Below are positions 50,058 through 60,143 of a stretch of DNA of 64,000 nucleotides, piece after piece. The position numbers and the translations under genes were made by a program. The notes under the pieces are model-generated. The model was not told where the DNA came from. It made no database searches and saw only the letters and a program-made list of their open reading frames with translations. This stretch comes from Nakaseomyces glabratus (taxonomy: Eukaryota > Ascomycota > Saccharomycetes > Saccharomycetales > Saccharomycetaceae): positions 372,001 through 436,000 of the forward strand of contig NC_088962.1 of the NCBI RefSeq assembly GCF_010111755.1, in the 5' to 3' direction. Within the stretch, counting starts at the first letter, position 1. The number at the start of each line of letters is the position of its first letter.

Positions 50058-52526
50058 TTAAGCAGGCGGAGAGTCCGTGGTCATTTTTTCAATCCAGTTG
50101 AACATTTTATCCATTACGGCGAGGATGCTCCTGTTTATGTATGGGAGACCAACGACCTGGGCACGGATCAAATCAAGACCGTATCTCTCGGCCAACTTGA
50201 ACAGTATCTTTACATTGTAGAGTTGAAACTCGTTGTAAAATCTAAACTCGTATGATATCTTTTTAACTATGAGGTCAACTGCAACATCATAAGGTAGAAT
50301 ATCATTTTTCATGTCAATGGAATGAATCCTTTGTATCTTGTCTTCGTCAAAATACAACTCTAGTATTTTTGTGGCACTTATGATGTCAAACCGGGCCACT
50401 AATGAAGTTCTTAAACATGCAATCGCATCTGACCATTGCCATGTACGCAACATAGTTAAACCCAACAGTTCCCATTCTAGCCCACTATATTTGACATCCT
50501 TGTTGTTCATTGCTGCTCGAGTGATTTTTAAGTCCTCGTATATATCAAGAAACAACTGATCCAGCCATCTTTCACATAATCGTTTCTTTCGAAACTGTAG
50601 CGGTATGATCGTCGATTGAGAGTTCTCATTGCCCGAGCTATCTGGGGATATGGTCCCCAAATACTCCTGTTGCATGACGAAAACTTTCGAACGTGTCTCC
50701 ATCAGTCCATTCCAACCCAGATATGTAATTATTTCAATTAATAGATCAAGTACCTGTGCCATAAACCAGTTATTTTGCTTGTTGATAGTATTTCTTGATA
50801 GCAATTGATAATCCGCAACCATCTCTACTTCTTGAGGGGAAACAAAATTGATCAAATTAGCAACTTGAGTGCCAAATATTGGACCTATCTTATACGCGGC
50901 GTCTTCCCATATCTCCCGAATGAAACCTTTCTCTGATGGGGAATATGGCATGGAGATTCTGCCAAAGATGAACTTCTGGAATTCATCTTGGTATTTCCAC
51001 TTACTGTTTAAGTTATTGAGTTCGATGGAGGTCAGTTCGCATGGCTCCAGACCTTTGTTTACTTTACCAGGCAAAATTTTGAAACCATCCAATGGCTTTT
51101 GATAGTAGTTTAACATGTATGGGTCTGAATACAGGGCTTCTCGTACAGGATCTAACGAATGCAAAGGGTGCATGGAGTTTATAGCCAGCAACGCTTTGTC
51201 ATATTGGCCCAAGTAAATATATGTCTTTGCCAGCCAGTACCAACTTTTGAAGGAATCGACAGTCAATTCAGTTGAGTGTGTAATTACTTTTTCTGCTAGC
51301 TTGAGATCCTCTGCTCTGTAAATGAGATATTGTGTTTGTATGATTAGTAACTCGGATAAACAGTTGACCAGGAACAGGTTGTCAAAATCGTGTTCGGTGT
51401 TGTCTGAGAGCATTTTGTTTAACTTATCGATGGTCTTGTGTAGTATAAGTACAAGGTCGTGGTCCATTTCGTCACTTTGGTGCAAAACTGTAGCGAGGAC
51501 AACCTCATACAATATGCTATTTTTGTTGTCAACTTCCATCAATTCTTTCAGAATTCCAATTGTGTACTCAATCAGGAGCGGAGATGCTATTGACAAGAAC
51601 TCTAGTATTGACTGTGTCAAGTAATTGGAGACAATGGTGGGTTCTACTGATCTTGTCGAGTCCCAGCCACATTCTAAGAACCTGGGCAAGTATCTGCAGA
51701 GCAGTTCCAGTATCCGTTTGCATTTCATGATGTCGTCTGAGTTTGATCCCTGCGTGAGCCCGAGCAAAGGGTACTCGACCAAGCCCGGAAGCTTCCTTGC
51801 GGACTCGATGTTTGATATTATGCTTCGAACACACGCGCTCACAAATGCTTCCTCCCAGAGCGCCTCGCTGAGCTGTACCAAAGAAGTTCCGTTTGTGATG
51901 TCGACTGCGTTAATCTGGTATGCTGTGTCTGATTCGTATCTGATTCTTATGTCTATATGCGAGAATATGTTGCAACTGCAGTATGTCGAGATGACCTGCT
52001 CGCTGCTGCCGGATTTGAGCAGCTTCAGCATAGCGATGGGCATGGACTCGTTGGAGACGTCGACGCCCGATATGTAGAAGTACTGTCCGGTCTCTATATC
52101 CTTGTGGTACTTGTCGTAAGAGGTAATGTGTATGAGGTCTGGCGGTCCCAGGCCGAGCTTCCCGCCGCGCGACAGCCGCTTCAGCAGCTGCGTCCGGATG
52201 CCGAGCGACTCCCCGAACCTTCTCTCCACAATGCGCGGGAATTCACGCACACCAGGCTGTATATCGGGCAGGCTGGAAGTGGAGCCCTTGCCGTGCGACT
52301 TCGAGGCCTTCGCGCCCAAGTTCGATCGCGAGTTGGACCGCGACCGCGACCTGTGCGAGTGGCTGCCGACAGGCTGGAGCTCGAGCTCGAGCTCCAGGTT
52401 CGGCAGCGTCAAGTTGCTGTTCCTGTTCCCTTCCCTGTCGAGGTCCTCTATCGACCGTGCGCCCGTAGCGTTCCTGTTCGGCGACAAGTACACCTTGTGA
52501 TCCTGCTTCTCCTTCCCCCACAGCAT
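50058..52526 (-). CDS. CHS6: Exomer cargo adaptor of the ChAPs family (Chs6/Bch2)
   Basis: The 822-residue protein of the Chs5-Arf1-binding protein (ChAPs) family has a charged disordered N-terminus of about 100 residues, then IQPGVREFPRIVERRFGESL. A helical TPR-like core follows (about 380-480, including KSWYWLAKTYIYLGQYDKALLAINSM-type sequence). In exomer, ChAPs pair with Chs5 at the trans-Golgi to export chitin synthase Chs3. S. cerevisiae has Chs6 (746 aa) and its WGD sister Bch2 (765 aa). The symbol is positional, beside GSH1. The first ~170 codons are very GC-rich, the rest AT-rich. Confidence 0.88.
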   Translation of the reverse strand: MLWGKEKQDHKVYLSPNRNATGARSIEDLDREGNRNSNLTLPNLELELELQPVGSHSHRSRSRSNSRSNLGAKASKSHGKGSTSSLPDIQPGVREFPRIVERRFGESLGIRTQLLKRLSRGGKLGLGPPDLIHITSYDKYHKDIETGQYFYISGVDVSNESMPIAMLKLLKSGSSEQVISTYCSCNIFSHIDIRIRYESDTAYQINAVDITNGTSLVQLSEALWEEAFVSACVRSIISNIESARKLPGLVEYPLLGLTQGSNSDDIMKCKRILELLCRYLPRFLECGWDSTRSVEPTIVSNYLTQSILEFLSIASPLLIEYTIGILKELMEVDNKNSILYEVVLATVLHQSDEMDHDLVLILHKTIDKLNKMLSDNTEHDFDNLFLVNCLSELLIIQTQYLIYRAEDLKLAEKVITHSTELTVDSFKSWYWLAKTYIYLGQYDKALLAINSMHPLHSLDPVREALYSDPYMLNYYQKPLDGFKILPGKVNKGLEPCELTSIELNNLNSKWKYQDEFQKFIFGRISMPYSPSEKGFIREIWEDAAYKIGPIFGTQVANLINFVSPQEVEMVADYQLLSRNTINKQNNWFMAQVLDLLIEIITYLGWNGLMETRSKVFVMQQEYLGTISPDSSGNENSQSTIIPLQFRKKRLCERWLDQLFLDIYEDLKITRAAMNNKDVKYSGLEWELLGLTMLRTWQWSDAIACLRTSLVARFDIISATKILELYFDEDKIQRIHSIDMKNDILPYDVAVDLIVKKISYEFRFYNEFQLYNVKILFKLAERYGLDLIRAQVVGLPYINRSILAVMDKMFNWIEKMTTDSPPA

Positions 52527-52892
52527 TATGCGTTCTTCTTCAGGAGTTCCCTACTCTGTATACACCGATGACCTGTGTATTAAGTTCCTTTTGGGGCCTT
52601 CCCAGGTGCCATCAAACTACCTTCTTGGGCTGCACTACCAAAATACAAAATTTCGCTTAACAGTGGCTCTGACTCTCTCTCTCGAGCGCGCGCACGGAAA
52701 AACCACCAGCTTTCCCTTCTCTGTCTCTCTGTAATGTGGGAGCAAAAAGGCTATTACTGTGACTGTGTACGTACAATCAGGTGTAAACCGTAATCAGTTA
52801 TATCTAAACACCCACACATCCTGATATTCGAAAACACCCATACACCCATACATCCACCTCCTTTTTTTCCTCCCCCCCCCCCAAACCCGCAT

Positions 52893-52898
52893 CACGTG
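52893..52898. promoter_or_regulatory. CACGTG (Cbf1-type) site upstream of GSH1
   Basis: ATCACGTG, with the RTCACGTG core favoured by Cbf1, lies 466 bp before the GSH1 ATG. Cbf1-Met4 links sulfur status to GSH1 in S. cerevisiae. Binding here is inferred. Confidence 0.5.
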
Positions 52899-53103
52899 CC
52901 CGCACGGCTCCAAGCTTAAAAAAAGCAAGAAGGGCACAGCGAGTCCCTCACAGAGTCCCTCACACAGCCTTCACGCAGAGAGTTTTCGAAGAATTGCTTG
53001 GTTGTGGGTTCACAATACAGAAACAGTCGCACCAGCATTGGGGGGGCAGTAATCAAGCGCCACAGTTTTCGGGGGGTGAATATTATAAATCACGTTTCCT
53101 TCA

Positions 53104-53110
53104 TTAGTAA
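53104..53110 (-). promoter_or_regulatory. Yap1-type response element upstream of GSH1
   Basis: TTAGTAA (TTACTAA on the other strand) is the preferred Yap1 site and lies 254 bp before the GSH1 start. Yap1 induction of GSH1 under oxidative or cadmium stress is established in S. cerevisiae. Confidence 0.6.
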
Positions 53111-53143
53111 TAGATGGCAATTGACTGCTTCTTTTGCCAAAAT

Positions 53144-53175
53144 CAGAGCAGAGCAGAGCGAAGCAGAGCAGAGCA
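53144..53175 (+). repeat. CAGAG-type direct repeats in the GSH1 leader region
   Basis: Five-base CAGAG/AGAGC units repeat about six times, with one variant (GCGAA) in the middle. The stretch lies between the Yap1-type site and the TATA-like element. Confidence 0.8.
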
Positions 53176-53309
53176 CACCACAAGCTATCGCTATCACAAG
53201 CAATCAAGACTGCAAAGGTGCAAGCTGTAAACTGCGATTTGGAAAGAAAAAAATTTTGGGACAAAACTGGATATATAATAGGAGTGGGGGGTTGTTGGTT
53301 TGTGCATAA

Positions 53310-53357
53310 ATGGAGCATAACTGGAGCAGGACTGGAGCAGGACTGGAAGCGAAGTAA
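53310..53357 (+). other. Upstream ORF of GSH1 built on an 11-bp tandem repeat
   Basis: ATG 53310 opens 15 codons ending with TAA at 53355-53357, six nucleotides before the GSH1 ATG. Most of it is three 11-bp repeats (ACTGGAGCAGG at 53320 and 53331, a variant at 53342). A longer possible upstream ORF lies at 53114-53230. Whether they are transcribed depends on the start site. A TATA-like element at 53272 would place initiation near 53310 or later. Confidence 0.5.
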
Positions 53358-53363
53358 GTAGCG

Positions 53364-55400
53364 ATGGGATTGTTGTCGTTGGGCACACCGCTGCCATGGG
53401 AGGAGTCGAGGAACTACAGTGAGCACATACGGAACGAGGGTGTTGAGCAGTTGCTGTATGTGTTCAAGAGTGCTGGCGGGCGTGATGGGGACCCGCTGTT
53501 GTGGGGCGATGAGGTTGAGTACATGATGGTTGAGCTGGAGGCGGGCAAGCAGGTCGCCACGCTGGACGTTGTGCACGACCGGATACTGGACGAGCTGAAC
53601 GAGCGGGACCTGGAGCTGTGCAACGTGAACGATGTGAAGTTCCACCCGGAGTACGGGCGGTTCATGCTGGAGGCGACGCCGAAGAGCGCGTACCCGGGCT
53701 ACGTGGCGGAGTACGTGGAGTACAACATGCAGCAGCGGCGGCTGGTCGCGGAGTACAAGCTCGCGCAGTACGCGGAGGAGGAGCACCTGAAGGGTAAGCG
53801 GCTCGTGCCCTTGACGCTGACGGTGTTCCCGCGCATGGGCTGTCCCGATTTTCTGAACATCCCGAACGCTTGGGACCACAAGAACACTGCGTCGCGGTCG
53901 CTTTTCCTGCCGGACGAAGTGATCAACAGGCACGCGCGGTTCCCGAACTTGACCTCCAGCATACGCACCAGGAGGGGTGAGAAAGTGTGCATCAACATCC
54001 CCATTCTGAAGGACAGGAACACGCCGGAGCTGGACGACTCGATCAAGCCCAGGGACTGGTTTGTCCCCGAGGACAAGGAGTCCCGCCTGGCGTCCAAGCC
54101 CGGCCACATATACCTGGACGCCATGGGGTTCGGGATGGGCTGCTCGTGCTTGCAGATGACGTACCAAGCACCAAACATAGAGAAGGCGCGGTTCCTGTAC
54201 GACACGCTGGTCAACTTTGCGCCAGTGTTCCTCGCGGTGTCCGCAGCCACCCCGGGGTTCAAAGGATGGGTAGCCGACCAGGACGTGAGGTGGAACGTGA
54301 TATCTGGCGCTGTCGACGACAGAACGCCGCAGGAACGCAGCGTGCCTCCTCTCTTGCCAGAATACAACATCGACGGGTTCGGTGGTATTCTGAAGGAGAA
54401 CCGGAAGAAAGTGCAGCAGATTCCAAAATCCAGGTATAGCGTCGTGGACCTGTACTTGGGAGGGAACGAAAACAAGTCCTTCAACAGAAGATACAACGAT
54501 ACAGACGTTCCGGTCAATGAAAAAGTGCTCAAACGACTCCTGGAGAACGAGAAATACCCGCTGGACTACGATCTTGCGAAACACTTCGCACACTTATACA
54601 TCAGGGACCCGATTTCCACTTTTGAAGAGTTGCTAGACCAGGATAACTCTACCTCTACAAACCATTTTGAAAACATCCAGAGTACAAACTGGCAAACTTT
54701 GCGGTTCAAGCCTCCAACTCAGGAAGCCACACCAGACAACCACAACGTGCCAGGATGGAGAGTCGAGTTCAGACCGCTAGACATCCAGTTATTGGACTTC
54801 GAAAATGCAGCATTCTCAAACATGATGTATATGATTGTTGACTTCGTCTTGCAGAATACAGACAAGATTAATCCATACGTGCCTATGTCCCAGGTATGGG
54901 AAAACATGATAAGAGCACATCATAGGGATGCTGCTATCAAGGAGAAATTCTACTGGAGAACAACTTTTGACTCAAAAGAGAAACTACAGTTCGGAGATGA
55001 AAGCGAAGAACTAAGCTTGGATGAAATCTTCCACAACAAGAATAATGGTATCTTCCCAGTATTCATCAACACTATACTGAAACAAAGAAACTTTATTCAG
55101 AAGGAATGGCAAGAAATGAAAGACCAACCTCAAAATAGAAGATTGTATTACTACTTCAAGATCATCTCTGATAGAGCTAGTGGCAGACTACCTACAGCAG
55201 CTAAATTTTTAAAGAACTTCATCTTAACGCACCCGGATTATAGACATGACTCGAAGATTAGCCAACAGATAAACTACGACCTAATCGAAATGTGTGATAG
55301 AATAACACATTTGGATGACAGTAGAGGAGAGTTGAGCGCATTTGTTGGAGAAGAAATTGCAAAATTCTTGCTGAATAATAAGCTTTCTACTGGGAACTAA
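53364..55400 (+). CDS. GSH1: Glutamate-cysteine ligase (gamma-glutamylcysteine synthetase) Gsh1
   Basis: The 678-residue enzyme of the eukaryotic GCL family performs the ATP-dependent, rate-limiting first step of glutathione synthesis in the cytosol. Conserved blocks include GTPLPWEES, GDEVEYMMVEL, FHPEYGRFMLEATP, TVFPRMGCPDF, GMGCSCLQMTYQA and GWRVEFRPLDIQL. The length is the same as in S. cerevisiae (678 aa). Base use changes sharply within the gene: the first ~1 kb uses mostly G/C-ending codons, the last ~0.8 kb mostly A/T-ending. The protein is conserved throughout, so this is compositional and not a fusion. It is convergent with MEF2. Confidence 0.98.
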   Translation: MGLLSLGTPLPWEESRNYSEHIRNEGVEQLLYVFKSAGGRDGDPLLWGDEVEYMMVELEAGKQVATLDVVHDRILDELNERDLELCNVNDVKFHPEYGRFMLEATPKSAYPGYVAEYVEYNMQQRRLVAEYKLAQYAEEEHLKGKRLVPLTLTVFPRMGCPDFLNIPNAWDHKNTASRSLFLPDEVINRHARFPNLTSSIRTRRGEKVCINIPILKDRNTPELDDSIKPRDWFVPEDKESRLASKPGHIYLDAMGFGMGCSCLQMTYQAPNIEKARFLYDTLVNFAPVFLAVSAATPGFKGWVADQDVRWNVISGAVDDRTPQERSVPPLLPEYNIDGFGGILKENRKKVQQIPKSRYSVVDLYLGGNENKSFNRRYNDTDVPVNEKVLKRLLENEKYPLDYDLAKHFAHLYIRDPISTFEELLDQDNSTSTNHFENIQSTNWQTLRFKPPTQEATPDNHNVPGWRVEFRPLDIQLLDFENAAFSNMMYMIVDFVLQNTDKINPYVPMSQVWENMIRAHHRDAAIKEKFYWRTTFDSKEKLQFGDESEELSLDEIFHNKNNGIFPVFINTILKQRNFIQKEWQEMKDQPQNRRLYYYFKIISDRASGRLPTAAKFLKNFILTHPDYRHDSKISQQINYDLIEMCDRITHLDDSRGELSAFVGEEIAKFLLNNKLSTGN

Positions 55401-55528
55401 TATAATAGACTTTTTTAAAGACATCCCCGTATATAAAGTTAGTCCTAATTGTGTTTGAACTATGGCAAATCAATTTACGATATTCTTAAAAGCGAGTCCG
55501 ATATTTTTATGCATAAAATACACTTTGT

Positions 55529-55561
55529 TATTTACAAATTTTATTATTATTATTATTTACA
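55529..55561 (-). promoter_or_regulatory. Two Puf3-type sites at the MEF2 stop and 3' UTR
   Basis: On the MEF2 strand TGTAAATA occurs at 55561-55554, overlapping the stop codon (TAA at 55559-55557), and again at 55536-55529. Between them is a short AAT/ATA trinucleotide run. TGTANATA is the Puf3 element of mitochondrial-protein mRNAs. Confidence 0.65.
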
Positions 55562-57980
55562 ATTCCTGTAGAATATCTGGGATTCTTTCTTGTGAAACTT
55601 TGGACATACCCTTGTAGTCCATATGCAGTTCGCCCCTACCCTTTGTTAAACTTCTTAACTTGCTTGAGTAAGTGACCATTTCTTTTAAAGGACATATTGC
55701 ATGTATTGTCTTCAATTTATCATCTTGAATCTTTGCTGTTCCCAAAGTGGAATCAGTTGGGTAGTACAAATGCTTAGACTGACTCTCCAATTCCATTAGC
55801 TTATCAGATGATGATACATTTTCATCATCTAATGATGATATTGTGGCCGTACGAGCACTACACAAGTCTTGCATTACTGTACCGATATCATTTTGTGGTA
55901 CACTTATATGGGCATCCATTACTGGCTCTAATAGAGTGTAGTTACTTACATCTACAGTTTGTAGAGCTTCAGTAATCAATGATCTTGTAATACTTAGTAG
56001 TTCGGCAGGACTTTGTAAGTCTAATGGAAAATCCCAGTCTTTTTTTAGTCTTACAGCGCAAGAGTAAAGCGGTAAATGTCCAACTTTCCCAGCACTTTGT
56101 AAAGATGCCATAGCACTTGATAGTATGGTGGTAACGAAATTTCTGATAGGTATTTGATAGGCCCAATTGGATTTTTGTAGCCTATCCTGAAAGCCTTCGA
56201 TTATCAGGTAATTCTCATCATTATCAACAGAGAAACATGAGGCACCACTCCTTTCTTCTATATTTATCGTATCTTTTTCAAAAGACTCGACAGATAATGA
56301 AAAGTGAAAGCCACGCTCATCTTTAAACGTAACTACTTCTGTCGGCAACTCTAGAGTTTCTTTATATGAAACCGCAATCTTGCCGAAATCAACGGGAACC
56401 TTCATTTCGTTCACTAGTCTGAATTTTGCTATTTCTAAATGTAACTGGCCCATACCATTAAGCACGGTTTGTCCTGTTTCTTCATCAATTATGACATGTA
56501 AACTTGGATCTTCCATTGTTATTTCCTTCAGTGCATCCTCGATTAACTTCTTATTACCTAATGATTTAGGTTCTACAATTACACTAAAAACTGGTGGAGG
56601 AATTTGTATAGCATTTACTTTCAATTGAGATTCCTTCTCACCAAAGCTTCTTATACCATCTTTTTTTATAGAATGCGAAATAATTGTGTCACCAGTAGCT
56701 ACTTTATTGGTGATGGTTGCACCAGTGAGAACACCAATTTGACCCGGGGAAAGGCTCTTAACTTCTTGTGCTTGATCAGCCTGCATAATTACCAACTTAC
56801 CTATTCTAAATTTCTCTCCAGTAGTTGTGTTCATAACAGTATTACCACTGTTCAGTACACCGGAATATATTCTAACAAATACCATCAATCCTCTAATTTG
56901 ATCATGGGTTACTTTAAATGCCAATGCTACACAAAGATTATTCTGTTTGTTTATCAAGGCACCTACTTTTGGGTCATGCACAACAGGAATGTCCTTCGGA
57001 TTTACTTCAGGTAGTCTTGCTTCTAATGGGGAAGGCAGATACTGAATAATACCATCTAGTAAGGGTTGTATTCCAACGTTTTTGAAAGAAGCACCGGCTA
57101 AAACGGGAGTTAATTCATTTGCTATGGTGAGTTTTCTAATGGATTTGTTTAAAACCTGCGCTGAGACTTTCAAGGAATTGCCTTCAGAAGGGCCATCAAA
57201 GAACTCCTGAACAAATACATCATCTAGTTCTCCCAGAATCTCTACCATGCTCTCTCTAGATTTTATTGCTTCAACTTTGGCATTATCAGAGTCATTCAAT
57301 TCCAAAAGGTCAACTACTGTTACAGCATCTGGGCTGTTTGCTTTCGTGTCCCATTTTAATAGTTTCATATTTATCACATCTATTACTCCACAGAATACTG
57401 GATCCTCTGATTGGTTTGTCTGCTCGAAGTATGGGAAGTTGACGACAACGCACCTTCTATCTGTCTTATATGTCAGCTCTTTCAAAGTTTTGCTAAAGCC
57501 AGCTCCAACTCTATCCATCTTATTCACGAAACATATCTTGGGGATATTTCTAGAGTATCTCCACAGCTTCTCCGTCTGTGCTTCAACACCAGCAACACCA
57601 TCGAGAATTAGGACAGCACCATCGAGTACTTTCAAAGACCGTATAACTTCAAAAATAAAATCTGCATGTCCTGGGGTGTCAATTAGGTTAATTACGCGAG
57701 GGCTATTATCCCTGCTGGAATCGTGCCACTGGAACGATATGGCAGCACTCTGTATTGTTATTCCTCGATCTCTTTCCTGAGGAAGAAAATCCGTAACTGT
57801 ATCTCCAGAGTCAACATCACCTATCCGCTTGATCTTCCCCGCACAATACAGCATCCGCTCGGTAGTGGTGGTCTTTCCTGCATCAATGTGAGCTATTATA
57901 CCTATGTTTCTGAATCGATCAATTGTAGTAGCGTACCGCCGTATGCCACTTTGAAACCTACCGCAGACAAAGCGTAACAT
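55557..57980 (-). CDS. MEF2: Mitochondrial ribosome-recycling GTPase Mef2 (EF-G2)
   Basis: The 807-residue protein begins with an Arg-rich mitochondrial presequence ([19 protein letters not shown]). The EF-G GTPase domain follows: G1 [15 protein letters not shown], switch [15 protein letters not shown]3 DTPGHADF, G4 NKMDR. EF-G domains II-V run to the end (YKGMSKV). Mef2 works with Rrf1 to split mitochondrial ribosomes after termination; the elongating paralogue is Mef1. Length matches S. cerevisiae Mef2 (819 aa). It is convergent with GSH1, as at YJL101C/YJL102W. Confidence 0.95.
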
Positions 57981-58253
57981 CTCTTATGGGTGCTTCCACG
58001 AGCTAGTCCAATGTGTATCCAGCCATCAGTATGACTATGACTCTTATTCAAGCTTTATACTCTTTCGATGCTCTCGAAGGTTAATCTAACCGAAATTTAG
58101 TGATTTTCGCTTTCAAGAATTTTAAGGCACAAGGAAAGTGGGGGTTGGTTAAACGTCAAAATAGTTTTATATGGAGGGCATGGTAGGTATACAGGGACTG
58201 CCCTTGTGATTTGAAGCATAGTCACGGATAGACAAAGTCTGACAACATTAGTT

Positions 58254-60143
58254 ATGGTTAAAGCGTGTGAGTTCTGCCATGAAAAGCACTTGCACTGCGA
58301 TCCGGGCAGACCGTGCATAAACTGCGTTAAGCGGAACCGAGGCCAGCTGTGTAGGGATAAAGAGCGGAAGAAGTCAAAGAAGAGCGGTGTTGAAAAATCT
58401 GTTGGTGGTTCAGATGCTCAATCATCTGGAAGTTCACAAAGCAATAATACGGCCGAAGTCAATGTGTCAGCCGATTATACTGCTGGTACAATGTTTAATA
58501 ATATGGGTTTTGACCCATTACAGCAATCAAACTATGGTTTTGATACTATGACGAGGCAGAATAACAATAATGATAACACTTTATTAAACAGTTCTAATAA
58601 TAACGCTATTGATATGGGGAATAGATGGAGCAGTCAGCCAGATGTGGTAGATAATATGGTAAGTCCAAACATAACAGATGGCAGTAACACTGTGGAATTC
58701 GATAGTGCATGGGCTAATAATGAATATATGAAACTAGATGAGTTGACTAAAAATGGTCCGCCAATGATGTTCTCCTCGTATCCGAACTCTGTCACCGAAA
58801 ATTTGGATCAAGATAATGCAGTAGAGGATCTCCCGATATCAGTATTGCCAGGAAGTAAGACTAAGAATGGCACGGCCGAAAACCTTTCCCAGTTTTTAAA
58901 TATCGGGAGGCCCTTACATAAAACGCAGTCAAGACCATATATCTCTTTAGATATGATGACAGCAGGCATGAAGGATGACATTTTACCTCCAGAGACATAC
59001 AACACAACATCACTAGGCGATAATTACTTATCTCCTATCAATTCGGTGGGATCATCGACAAATCAACTAAACGATTATCAAGACAGCATACCGCACCAGA
59101 AGACGATGACTTCTCCTGTGCTTCCGACACAATCTCCATCTTCCGCTTTCAATCCGGCAAAACTTCCAACACAGGTTTCGATATCGGCAATATCTCCTGA
59201 TGATAATAACGAGGATGATCAGAAATCAAGTTCTGGGATACCATCCAAATCTGATAAAGAGAAAAATAATAAAACGAAAAAGGCGAAAGAGAAGATATTT
59301 AAAACTTCGCCAAATGATATATTAATCTCTAAGAAGAATCCAAAGGGTCATAAATCTACCAAGAGGAAAAATGAGAAAGCTGACATATCACCTTATAAAT
59401 TTAGACAGCTGGTAAAAGTCCCTGAAGACTTGTATGAAAAACAATACCTGATCAAGCCGCATAACTACAGACATACATACAAGAAACTTTTAGAACAATT
59501 GGAGAAAATATTCCTTTCAGATAATAGTCCCAAGAGAAGGGGTCAATTACAAAGTATTGTGAAATGCATATTAGAAGATTATGTACCGACATTCATCGCG
59601 CTTACATCAAATATGATTGAATCAGACTTGTACTTGCAAGAGTTGACGTTACAAAGGACACTTTTGGAACTGGAAAGCATGGCAAAGCTTGTGAACTGTT
59701 CTCCAATTTGTATATGGAGAAGGTCAGGAGAAATTTCATATGTTAGTGATGAGTTTTTGCAGCTAACTGGGTTTAAACGTAAGGAGATATTAGCAAGTAG
59801 GCGATTTATTTTTGAATTCTTAGATCCTACAAGCATTGTGAACTATTTCACCAATTTCCATGAATACTTGGCATTTGGATCTAAGAATCAGATGACAAGC
59901 AATATCTCACTGATAAAGCAAGGCTTATTGGTAAATGGTGCTGTGGTTAGAAAAAGTAACCCAATAGTATCATCAAGCCCTATGTGTGGAACCAATACTG
60001 ACGGGATATTTGATGAGTGCCACCTATTATTGAGTAATGGTTATTATTTAAAATGCGCCACCTGCTGGACAGTTAAACGAGACAGTTTCAACATCCCACT
60101 TCTGATTATGGGACAATTTCTGCCTGTATTTGAAGGCCAGTAG
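58254..60143 (+). CDS. GSM1: Zn2Cys6 factor Gsm1 (Ert1/Rds2-type, with PAS domain)
   Basis: The 629-residue protein has a zinc cluster right at the N-terminus (C5, C8, C15, C21, C24, C33; last spacing eight residues), a basic stretch, and a long Asn/Ser-rich linker. The C-terminal half contains a PAS-like domain at about 475-560 ([40 protein letters not shown]). This is the build of the Gsm1/Ert1/Rds2 group of non-fermentable-carbon regulators. The position beside MEF2 (YJL102W/YJL103C) and length (S. cerevisiae 618 aa) select Gsm1. It is head-to-head with MEF2 across 273 bp. Confidence 0.9.

Larger units (their letters stand above)
52527..53363. promoter_or_regulatory. Divergent CHS6-GSH1 intergenic region
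   Basis: This 837-bp stretch contains an 11-C run (52872-52882), CACGTG, a Yap1-type site, AGAGC-rich and 11-bp tandem repeats, a TATA-like TATATAAT at 53272-53279, and upstream ORFs, partly listed below. In S. cerevisiae LSB6 (YJL100W) sits here; I see no relic of it. Confidence 0.55.

Noticed and set aside
51957..52571. 204-codon frame antisense to CHS6 5' end
   Set aside because: GC-rich shadow of CHS6 with Arg/Val/Pro-rich sequence and no domain.
53010..54593. 527-codon open frame antisense to GSH1
   Set aside because: It lies opposite the GC-rich part of a well-conserved gene, begins with GTG and has no family resemblance; few stops are expected there by composition.
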